Assembly: GCF_932526225.1 (NCBI RefSeq)
Contig: NC_064039.1
Span: 13,162,139 to 13,226,138 of the forward strand
Direction: 5' to 3'
DNA: 64,000 bases
Source of the DNA: Nematostella vectensis
Taxonomy: Eukaryota; Cnidaria; Anthozoa; Actiniaria; Edwardsiidae
Positions within the stretch are counted from its first letter, which is position 1. The number at the start of each line of letters is the position of its first letter. A program made the position numbers and the translations under genes. The notes below the pieces were generated by a model. That model saw nothing but the letters and a program-made list of their open reading frames with translations, was not told the origin of the DNA and ran no database searches. Positions 13,142 through 24,400 of this stretch are shown here, in pieces.

Positions 13142-16100
13142 ATGGCAGGCCACCTCATGGCCCCCTTGATAGTACTCCTATTTGCTCTACATCTCCAGAA
13201 TTTCTTATTACGGTGGCAGAGCCCACTAATTGAGTCTAAGGCCGGACCCTTCATTTCACCAGCACTTTTTGAAATGAGCCTGGACAAAGTTAAAATTTTC
13301 ATGAACAATATTCATCCCAATCGTAGAAAATTGATCGCTCCAAGGAGTAACCCAAGCTCACTCGACTTTCGCCTACTCATTCTTAGTGGGGACATCCCTC
13401 TCAATCCCGGTCCGACCTACCGGTATCCCTGTGGAGCATGCTCAAAACCAGTTAAATGCAACCAGAAGGGTATTCAGTGCGACTACTGCGATGCATGGTA
13501 TCACACAAAATGCTGCTCAATAAGCAATGAAAGTTACAATACACTTGCTAACAGTTCTTGTTCTTGGATCTGCTGTGCCTGTGATGTGGCCAATTTCTCA
13601 AAGTCATCAAGTGGTCCTGACATTCCTGATGACAATTATTATTTATCTTTATCAACATCAGTACAATCATCCGGCTCAGAATCGCCCCAGCCACTAACAT
13701 CCTCCCCCAGGCAAAGATCTCCTGCATCAAATAAAATGAAAGACCCCCACAAATTGAGAGTGTTAACACTGAATGCTTGTAGCTTAAAGGGTAAAGATAA
13801 ACGCCTTGAATTTCAAAGCCTGATTGACAACTACAAACCTGATATTGTTAATGTAAATGAGACCCACATTAATGACACTGTCTTTTCGGCTGAAATTCTG
13901 GAGAAAGGTTACACCATTTTTCGTAATGATAGAAACGAATTTGGTGGAGGGGTGTTGTCTGCTTTCTCCAACCATCTTGTGGTGACTCACGAGGAGCAAA
14001 TGGATGGTAATTATGAAGGCATCTGGTCAAAGATAAATATTGCAGGAAGCAAATCACTTTTTGTTGGCTCAGTCTATAGGACCCCAGACTCAAATGTTGA
14101 CCCCCTTGTAGCTCTCGATGGTGCATTATGCAAGCTGGTTAAAAATCAAATTCCAAACATCCTCATTACCGGTGACCTGAACCTGCCTAGTATATCATGG
14201 GAAGATGATAACTACGCTGTAAGACCTAATCCTACTTATGGGCTTGAAGTAAACCACTAGTTATTGGACATTGTGAACGACCACTCACTGACTCAACATG
14301 TTATGGAGCCAACTAGAGGGGAGAACACCCTCGATCTTGTTCTCACCACTTGCCCAGAGATGGTATTAGACCTAGTGGTTGAGATCGGCATGAGTGATCA
14401 TGATCTGGTGCTATTTGATCTAAACTTGAAGCCCTCCTTCAACAAGAAAAAGCCTCGTAAAGTCTTTGTATTTAAGAAAGGTAATATGGGTGCAGTGAAA
14501 ACTGACCTTAAAAAACATCTTGATAATTACTTCAACAATGAGGCCTATCATAAATTGATCAATGAAAACTATGATTTCTTTAAAACCACAATCACTGAGA
14601 TCATGAAAAAACATATCCCACAAAAAAACATAAGTGGTAGATGGAACTTGCCATGGATCACTAGTTCCATTAAAAGGTTAATCCGAAAAAAGCAACGTCT
14701 ATATAACCATGCTGCCTGGAAAAAATTTAAAGACTTGCGTAAACTCGTAAAGAAAAATCTCGCTAAGGCACACAGCGAGTATGTGTCCCAGCTCTTAACA
14801 GTCCCAGAGGGTAGTGAAACAGCGAACCATACCATAACCAAACGGTTCTGGACGTACATCAAGTCCAAAAAGACCCATGATGTTGGTGTTGCTCCCCTAC
14901 GCGATGATAAGGGTGAATTAGTCAGTGACAGTCTTGGTAAGGCACGTGCTCTGAGTTCACAGTTCCAGTCCGTTTTTACTTATGAAAATAATAGTTCTAT
15001 ACCTACACTTGGACCAAGTCCTTATCCGACTATACCGTCTACTTTAATATCTATAGACGGTGTTATCAAACTACTACAAAATGTTAACCCGAAGAAAGCT
15101 AATGGCCCTGATTTAATCCCCTGTAAAATTTTACAAGAAGCTGCCCATGAAATCGCCCCAGCTCTGACGTTCTTGTTCACACAATCTTTAGAGACCGGTA
15201 CTCTCCCGAATGACTGGCTCAGTGCAAATGTGACCCCAGTGTTCAAAAAGGGAAATAAGAATATCCCTTCCAACTACCGTCCTATTTCACTGACTGCTGT
15301 ACCTTGTAAAATACTTGAGCACATTATTTTCCATGACATAATGAATCGTCTTGATACCCATAATATCCTCGTCAAGTTCCAACATGGTTTTCGCAGGTTG
15401 TTTTCCTGTGAAACGCAATTAATAACCACCCTAGAGGATGTGGGGAAAGCTCTAGATCTCGGCAGACAAACTGATCTGATCATCATGGATTTTAGTAAAG
15501 CCTTTGATATTGTTCCCCACCAGCGGCTTATTTCCAAGCTCGATTTTTATGGAATTCGGGGTCTCCTAAAGACCTGGCTTACAACCTGGTTAACACATAG
15601 GGAACAATCCGTTCTTGTTGATGGAGTCTCATCTGCCCCTATAAGTGTGTCATCTGGTGTGCCCCAGGGGACCGTTCTCGGCCCACTGATGTTTTTACTC
15701 TACATAAATGACATCGGCAATGATTGTAAATCTTCTACCATAAGATTGTTTGCTGATGATACTCTTTTATACAGTGTCATCGAGGCAACTTCTGATGCAC
15801 ATCAGCTCCAGTCTGATCTTACCTCCATCGAGAAATGGGCAGAGAAATGGCTCATGTCCTTTAACCCAACAAAATGTTTTGTCATGAGAGTCACGAGAAA
15901 TAGGGAACCTATAGTATTTAACTACACATTGATGAACCACATCCTTAAACCAGTTGAACACCATCCATACCTAGGCGTCGAGCTCTCGAACACACTTGAC
16001 TGGAGCTGGCATATAAACAACAAAGTGTCCAAAGCCAACCAGACCTTAGGTTTTCTTAGGCGCAACCTAAGCAACTGCCCAGAGAACATTAAGGAAGCTG

Positions 16101-16552
16101 CTTATAAATCGCTCGTTCTTCCACACTTAGAGTATGCCAGCTCTGCCTGGGATCCATGGTTGAAGAAACACGTCAAACAGATTGAGAAGGTTCAAAGGAG
16201 GGCGGGTCGTTTTGTTAAAAATTGCTGGGATAGGACTCCTGGCACAGTCACAAACATCCTAAACGATTTGGAGTGGCCCCCTCTCTCTAAAAGGCGCCAG
16301 GATGCCAGGCTTACATTATTTTACAAGGCTGTTAACAAAAAATCAGCACTTGAGATACCAGACAATATTGACAGACGCACCCGCCAATTACGCAGCTCTC
16401 ATCCAGATAAATTTATCGAGTTATGTTCAAGAACAGAAGCTTATAAGAACTCGTTTTTCTGTAGGACAATAAAAGAATGGAACAAGCTGCCCCGCCTTAC
16501 CCTGGATTCCACTAGTGCAGATATCTTTAGAGAACGAATAAAATTAAATTAA
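13142..16552 (+). pseudogene. LINE polyprotein frame, interrupted by one amber codon
   Basis: The frame would be 1136 codons long but carries a single TAG at 14258-14260; both sides stay in the same frame, so it is a point change. Before the stop: hydrophobic start (residues 8-24), a 2A-like GDIPLNPGP at residues 83-91, a C4HC3 PHD finger at 97-148, then the endonuclease with LTLNACS (Asn211), NETH (Glu240) and TGDLN near 343-347. After the stop: the endonuclease finishes with MSDHDL, followed by RT blocks NYRPISL, DFSKAFD, GVPQGTVLGP and FADDTLLYS (catalytic Asp pair), and the thumb and C-terminal region to residue 1136. The stop splits the endonuclease before its last catalytic block, so this copy should not retrotranspose unless the codon is read through. 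Confidence 0.85.
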
Positions 16553-16745
16553 ATCAATAAAATTATATTAATACCAATAATGCTGTTTAAACGATTTTTA
16601 TCTTTTTACTTTATTTAATCTTGTTTTATTCTGCCTTATTACTATTTTTATTGTGCCTTATTATTATTTGTATTATTATTTATTTTTTATTTATTATTAT
16701 TATTATTATTATTTCTATTATTATTTTATTTTATGTTTTTTATTT

Positions 16746-16778
<33 letters not shown>

Positions 16779-16900
16779 AATGTTTTTTATTTATTTTTTT
16801 ATTTTAGTTAATTAATTAATTAATGTATTTATTTATACAATTAATTTATATCCACAGTGATGGTAACCCCTTTGTGGATTAACAATGTAGATGTAGATGT
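13142..16900 (+). mobile_element. Near full-length non-LTR retrotransposon (CR1-like, PHD/APE/RT)
   Basis: One long frame encodes an N-terminal hydrophobic segment, a 2A-like motif, a PHD finger, an AP endonuclease and a reverse transcriptase. A T/A-rich 3' region (16553-16850) follows, then the tail GTGGATTAACAATGTAGATG with a repeated GTAGAT unit. A second, truncated copy with the same GTAGAT-type tail lies at 40900-41181, supporting that sequence as the true 3' end. PHD plus APE plus RT on one frame fits the CR1 group of non-LTR elements. It sits between the convergent zinc finger gene and NCAPH. The left end is not defined. Confidence 0.8.
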
Positions 16901-18460
16901 TGTTTTTTGCAAAACCTGTATCAATAGTTCTTAAACTTTATTTTTGCCAAAAAAGTTTCCATAAATCGCATTCAAAGACGGCTAAAATGGGCCTTTGCTG
17001 TTCCCCGTGACCTGTTGACCGTGAAATTCACGCCAAATCTTTGACTTTTCTAGTGTATTATTTTGAGGCGAGAGCTCGAACTTGTCGGGCGTAACCTCGC
17101 GACGGGTTTTAAGATATCGCCTTCAAATTTTCTGGATAATTATGCCACGTCATAAAGTGTGCGAGGAATTTTTCGACTGAAGATCGCTTTAATAGCACTT
17201 TTCGTGTCCAAATTTCGCCAGAAATGAGAGTTCCAACTTTGATTCGTGATATTTTGTTAACAGTGTCAAATAACAAAAAGTCCTCACACTTTGGTAGATC
17301 ATCTATCTGTCACTGAGATGCAATTACGTGCAAGTGCATGCGCAATAACGCGAAGGTGCATTACGCTCTAGAGTAAACTCCGTACTTTTGAGTTTGAGGC
17401 CTCAAAACTTAAACACGGAATTAGCTATTGAAAAAATAAAACTTGCAGGAGATAATTCAATCTTTTATTTGGTATATAGTTTGTACATGTAGTGAAAATT
17501 GCGGCGCGACAATATTATTTTTCCGCGGACACGTCGTTTACCTTTACCGAGACCTTAAAATGGTTCCATTTATAGTAAAATATTGCTATACCAAAGCTGC
17601 ATGCGCTCTAAAATACGAGCATTTTCATCACAGCGCGATAGTAATTTATGCAGATGCGTTAGATTATGGATAGCGCAAAATTTTGCACCGAAAAAGTGAG
17701 TAGAGAGCGAATCACTAGTTTACCAATCTCTTAACACAACTGTCTTGTTACCTGTGCAGAAATAGTTTTATTCCAGTCGACTGAGGCTCAGAGATAAGCA
17801 ATTTTACAAGAGACTTATAATTTGTGACTGCTAGCTTGACAGTTTATGATTATAATTGCAAATTCGAGCCCGGGGGTGGGAGCTTTTCCCCACTATTGTG
17901 AAATTTAGATGTTATGGACACAAAAAAATAACCTACAAGTCTGCCGAGGCTTAATTTTATTTTGAAGTATCAGATAATACAAGAAAAGTTGTAGCTTTAA
18001 AACAGATGAGCGTTTTGAATATAAACAAACAGAAAAAAACACTGTTACTCGAGTCGGGTCTACGGACTATAAGATACAGTGGCTCCATTATTACGGACTT
18101 TCCTTCGCAGACAATAAATGGTAGTTCCCAGGTGACCGTAATAGTGGAAGTTGACGGCCAGGGAAGGAAACAGACCACTCGGAGTTTGGATGGTTATTGT
18201 CAACCATTTTATTTCACACTTTTTAAAAGATCGATCAGACTTTTTTTTCATGATCACTAAAATGAGAAATTGAGATATCCATAACTAACTTCTATGTAAG
18301 GTTAGGGAGTGTTAATTATATACCACGAGGGGAAAGGTGGAGGAAAGACATGGAAAATGATGTTGCTTCATTTTCAGGATATATAATGAACACTCCCTAT
18401 AAAAGAAAGTCGCTCGTTATTTTCCACGATGTCGCTAGTGTTTGGCGAGCCAGTAGGGAA
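16553..18460. other. LINE tail, low-complexity DNA and NCAPH 3' flank
   Basis: 16600-16830 is T-rich low complexity belonging to the LINE tail. 16900-17950 holds no coding region that I recognise. On the minus strand an AATAAA (plus-strand TTTATT at 17956-17961) could be the NCAPH poly(A) signal, giving a 3' UTR of about 500 nt. A hairpin at 18303-18400 is listed separately. Confidence 0.4.
18303..18400. repeat. Inverted repeat (hairpin) in NCAPH 3' flank
   Basis: AGGGAGTGTTAATTATATA at the left is mirrored by TATATAATGAACACTCCCT at the right, arms about 19 bp with one mismatch, loop about 60 bp. It could be a tiny MITE or an RNA stem-loop in the NCAPH 3' UTR. Confidence 0.5.
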
Positions 18461-21400
18461 CTAGGAGTCCTTTTTGACTGCGAAATCTGACATATCCGTG
18501 CAGGGTGTCATCTTTAGACACTGGGAAAAAAAAATCGAACAAATGAACACATACTACAATTGTGTGATCACGGTCGGATGCAGAAAATAATAACATATAA
18601 TAATAATAATAATAATGATGATAATGATAATGGTAATGGTAATGATAATGGTAATGATCATGATAATGATATAATGATAATATCAATGCTAATTCACGAG
18701 GGCGCAGATACAACATGGTCAAGTCGAAGGCAAATGACTCATGTCTGACCACGGAGCACAGCTTAGACTAACAGTACCTTTTCATTAGCAAGATGTAGGA
18801 TGCAGACGAAAGCGATGGGGACGGATAGGTTCTTGGCCATGTGTTTGGATATGGAAGCGGGAAGCTGACCGTAGATCTCCTTGAAGGATCGAGGATCGCT
18901 GAATTCGTCTTTATTTAGATGGACCTCTGGTTCTACTTCGTTTGGAATGTTTTCCTGGCACAAAGAAAATGAGCTTAATACGAATGTTTCCAGACTAAGG
19001 CAAGGGCGTAAATGCGGTAAGGGCTTTATTCAAACATGCTACTTGCGCTCGCGGCGGCACGAAAAAATATTGCGAGTGTGGGATTATAATTGAGCAGATA
19101 CCTTGTTAATGTCGGTGTCCTGAATCAGTTTCCACATGGCTTCCTTAAGCTTCTTCACATCCATTTTCTTGGCGGTTTTGGCGTAAGCGATGTCAATCTT
19201 TTGAACCTGCATGGGATAAACCATAGAACACCCTAAACACTCCAAACAATACTGCTCTGCTATAATGCGCTTTTGGAAGGGGGGGGGGGGGGGGGGGGGA
19301 CCATGTCAAGAAGTATGAAGGTGCCTTGCTCTGCAATGGAGGTTCTTTTAACCCAAATTGGTGTAGTTGAAATACTGACCTTGTTGGGTTGCGAGACAAG
19401 GCCATCGCCCGCGAACATGGTCAAGTCCATCCCATTAGTGTCATTCAACCCCTGTGATGAGTTCGTCATGTCGCACGTCATATCCGGTACTTGGGTCATA
19501 TCCGGTGGTCCCAGGTCCCCACCAGTAGTGATGTCATCGTCTTCGTCATCATCCTGGTGTGGCACAAGCAAGTATGACTTTGCGGAATTCCTGTGGTAGA
19601 CCGAGCAACGGGCGACTTGCACTAAGAAATCACGTGACTGGCACTAAGAAATCACGTGACATTTTTGTGCCAAACTCGCTCGCGCTTCGGCTTTTTCGGG
19701 AAAATGACTTAGACAAGAAAAAGCAGCTTACCTAGCGCTTATGGATCAGCCAGAAAGTTTATCTGTCAGAAAGGGCTTCTATTGAAATATTTTATTTTTT
19801 CGTCGTTTTCTCGAGTGACGGCGGCAGCAATTTGTGTTTATTTTGGCGTAAGTTTGCCACTCAAAATAACACGCGATTTCGTGGTTAAAGTTGCCGATTA
19901 CTAGCCACTTGCCTGTGAGCCTGCCGGACAGTAGTTAGCCGCATCATTAGGGTTGTCGTAGTTGTACCATGCAGATCCTAAACAATATTGATTTGGAATC
20001 AATCAATAGTATCATCATAAAAAGGATGAGCGTCAAAGCAATCATAAAACATTGTTAGGGTTATCCTAATTGTATCATTTGGCCCCTTAGCAATGTTGAG
20101 TTAGAATCAATCAATAGCATTATCATAAAAAGGATGAGCGTCAAAGCAATCATAAAACATTGTTAGGGTTGTCCTAATTGTATCATTTGGCCCCTTAGCA
20201 ATGTTGAGTTAGAATCAATCAATAGCATTATCATAAAAAGGATGAGCGTCAAAGCAATCATAAAACATTGTTAGGGTTGTCCTAATTGTATCATTTGGCC
20301 CCTTAGCAATGTTGAGTTAGAATCAGTTAATGATACCATCAAAATAAAGACGAGCGTCAAAGCAATTATGAAGCTTCCACGTACCATCATCGGCGACTTC
20401 TGGTTGAGTTTGAACAGCCTGTCTTCGAACCTGCCCAACAGAAAATAATCTCACTAGCAATAATAAGGGGACCTCTTACTTAGCGATGTCTTCGCAAAGC
20501 TACTATATAAAATATAGAAACTTCCGCTCATTTTTGTGTGTTTTTTGTTGTTGTTGTTGTTGTTCACTCACCCATTTCCTACAATATAGAAGTTGAGATA
20601 GCAGTTGAGCCAAAACTGACCCATGAAAAGTCTTTGACAGGAGGCCGGACCGTAGTAGATCTTCCACAAACTGTGATTTCTTCAATTCTTTACGTTCACA
20701 ATTCCTGCTTAACTTCTAAATAACAGCATTAAATACAGCCCCTGACTGCTAGATCTCCTTACCATGATTTTGGGTTTGATAAACAGCCTGAATAGATTAT
20801 CAGCATCATAGTGGAGATCCTCTGGTAGTGTAGTCTTGTCCGATGACAGCTTTTCTAGTGTAGACTTTGCTAACGTTGTGGCCGCCTGTTGATGTATGCA
20901 ATATATGAATCAGACAGTAGGGATGGAACAGACTCTACTCTCTAGTCTGGCCAAAAAATTTACCAATCGTAAATCCAATTATTTATACAATGCTTAATCT
21001 CCATTTTAGCCATATGGTACTATTTGAATTTAATCAATAAAATGTAATAAATTTTATGTATACATGTATGCAACTTTCTGACCTAGCGGCGGCGGACATA
21101 CCCTGGTTTCAGAGTCTCGAACGTTTCTCTATTTAGTGGCCCGCGAAAACCTCGCTGGCCACTGAATAGAGAGACGTTCGAGGCTCTGGAAACAGGGTAC
21201 GGCGGACAAGGAGAGGCAGGGTGCTGCACTCACTATCTTGGGTGGATGACGTTCTCTGCATGTGAATCCTAGTACCTCAAACTAAAGGGTAGTCTTCCCC
21301 ACAGCTGTCCCTGTGTTGGTCATGCTTGAAGGGAAGCATAGCCAATACAAAGAACGGCTGTGTGGGTGACTATAGGGTGCAAGTAAATCAATTATACAAC

Positions 21401-24400
21401 CTATTGGGGGCCTTCGCTTTTCTGCCGTCCCTGTGACCAATAGTCTCTTTTCCAGCAGTCCGCGGACGGCTGATTAGGAAACTATGTGACCAAAGACTAA
21501 CCCTTCCTTTAGTAAAGTATATCTTGTAATCCAATTCAGCATCAAAATCCACTTTGAACGCATCCTTCTTAGTTTTCTTCTTTTTTGACTGGTCCTGATC
21601 AGTGTTATTAGTTGCCAGTCCAGCCACTGCGAATCAAAAAAGAGATGGAGAAAATTGTATTTCAAACAAAATCCTCATAAACGTTAGAATGAACATTCAT
21701 TTAGATCTGAGTCTAATTGTGATTCAACGGCATGTGTTTTGTCAAAGAATATGGGAAGATAAGAGCACAAACCAGTAGTCAATCAAGTATCATTACGAAT
21801 CAATCAAAAACTGTGGTGCCATACATATTCAAGAAGGAAACTGATTACTTAAGGTTATGTAGATAAACCACTGTGTGTGAGAAATAAAGTTAGAATGATG
21901 CTTGGGCTTAAAAATATCGCATAAACTATCGAATAAACCTTAAAAACAGTACCAAGGAACTTTTTGTGGTACTTTGTCAAACACCATTCCTTTTTTCTCT
22001 TACACTTAGATAGGCGTGCCCTCATCTTCCAGTGTTCGGGGCCTGCCCATGTAGCAAGCATGCTGGATTTGAAGTATGAATACTCGTTGGGTTGCTCCGA
22101 CAACTCCAAACACAGGGTGCCAAGGGTACTGATAGCACTGCCTAATGTCCCAGCACTAAGGAAACACAAAACACTATTGACCAACAATAAATCAGAACTT
22201 CCATCTGTCTTGCCTGTATGCATAGCATGATCAAAGCTTCCATCTGTCTTGTATGTATGCACATAGCATGATCAAACCTTCAATCTGACTTGTATTTATG
22301 CATATAGCATGATCAAATCTTCCATCTGTCTTGCATGTATGCATATATACCATAGCTTCTTGATCAACCTCTCCAATTGTCTTGCATTTATGTACATTGC
22401 ATGATCAAACCTTCCATCCTGTCCTGAGACAAGTTGTGCTTCCCGTCCGTCTGCAAAGGCCAAGGTGGCATTAGCGAGAGCGCTGGGGTGAGATGTGCCA
22501 CCAAAGGCCGAACCCTCACATCCATCTCGGCCAAATTCCATGTCCTGGTGAAAGGATAACACAAAATTAATTGTTCCACATCATGAAACACACCTGTTTA
22601 CCCCTTGATATCTTTTCTCTTGATATCTTTTCTACAAATCAGAGCGCAGTTCTTACCCCAATGTCTGGCATGTCATCTTCACTGAAGTCTCCACCCATAG
22701 GTTCAGGATAGTCCATCTCGGTCTCGGTGGCTGGAAGCGATATTTGAGGGAGGATGCAAAGTGTTGAATTATCAAGTCATTTAAAAACTTTAGAAAAATG
22801 ACTGTAAACAAACCTGGAGCATTGATGTCAAATGCATGCTCCTCACTTCCAAGTTTGGCCATAGCTGCTGTGAAGTGTGACTTCTGTTTTTAGTCAAGCA
22901 GATATAACAGAGAATAGTCAGGAAAAAGATAGAGCAGTTGGAGAACAAAATAGGTTCAGCATCAAAGTTAGTATTGAAAAAAATATATTTTCTGAAGTCT
23001 AATCCTTTCTTTAAATAAATTTCCATCTTTTGTACAGGAACAGATTGGCACTGCACACATCATCATACCTGTTAACACATTGGCACTGCACACATGAATA
23101 TACCTGTTAACACATCGGCACTGCACACATACCCACACATGAAAATACCCGTTAACACATTGGCACTGCACACAAACCCACATATGAACATACCTGTTAA
23201 CACATTGGCACTGCACACAAACCCACACATGAACATACCTGTTAACACATTGGCACTGCACACAAACCCACATATGAACATACCTGTTAACACATTGGTA
23301 CTGCACACAAACCCACACGTGAACATACCTGTTAACACATTGGCACTGCACACAAACCCACACATGAACGTACCTGTTAACACATTGGCACTGCACACAA
23401 ACCCACATATGAACGTACCTGTTAACACATTGGCACTGCACACAAACCCACATATGAACATACCTGTTAACACATTTGCACCGCACACAATACCCACACA
23501 TGAACATACCTGCTCTTCTTTGTTCCAATTAGTGAACTCAAATTCCGAAAAGTGAGGGCAGATTTGGAAGGCATTGAAGTTCACACTACTGTACACATCT
23601 GGATAAACGAATAAATTTGATCTCAAATACTGTGTGGTTCAAGCATGATACACTTCAGAGCCTAACCTCTGAGCTCTGATAAGTCGACCATGGAGCTGTC
23701 TTTGGTTGACTGCGCTTCGGTGGTGGAGTCTCTAGCAGGTGTCACTATGGCATTAGAGTCAAGCAGGAGCTCACAGCTATCGTCACAGACTGACAGGAAG
23801 TTTAGGAGAAGACCTTGAGTTCCACCTTCATCAAAGACAGCAGATGTTTTATGGAACAAAGGGTCGACCTGCCACACAAAAGATCATATATATCATATAC
23901 TATGGAAAAAAAACACGTTTTATAAGGAAATAATTAATATAAATTTTAGTCAGGCAGTATTTTTCCATTGGTGAGAAAATGATATTTTTGTGTACCAAAG
24001 GATATGGTATAAACCCACCCCGCTCCTCAGATCTGTCACTGCAAGGGTGAAGCCATTAAAGCTTAAAGGGGAGAAGAAAGTGAATGTTTCACTGAAGGTA
24101 CCCACTTGAATGCAGAGTAAGAAAAAAGAGTACTAGTACTTGCTATAAGTCTAGAAAAAAGACTTGCAAGTACTGACAGGGATACAGAAAATGCTAATTT
24201 ACTTTACCTCAAACTCCAAGTCGAACTGGTTGACATTAAGGTTCTTTTTGTTGGTCTCTATGGTGTTGCCTGGCTTATGATTGTTCTGCAATTAGACAAA
24301 GTCATAAATGTTTATTGGCTCACGGTTGGGCTAGCAGACAGTCAAACATATGGTTGGGTTAGCAGGCAGTCAGACACACGGTTGGGCTAGCAGACAGTTG

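Noticed and set aside
16621-16815. Hydrophobic 64-codon open frame
   Set aside because: T-rich low-complexity tail of the LINE.
17443-17673. 76-codon plus-strand frame
   Set aside because: No recognisable motif, no splice context and no neighbouring exon; left as non-coding.
22968-23626. Overlapping long open frames on both strands with Cys/Val-rich repeats
   Set aside because: They are the 45-bp minisatellite read in different registers; the period is a multiple of three. Only the NCAPH exon 8 part is coding.
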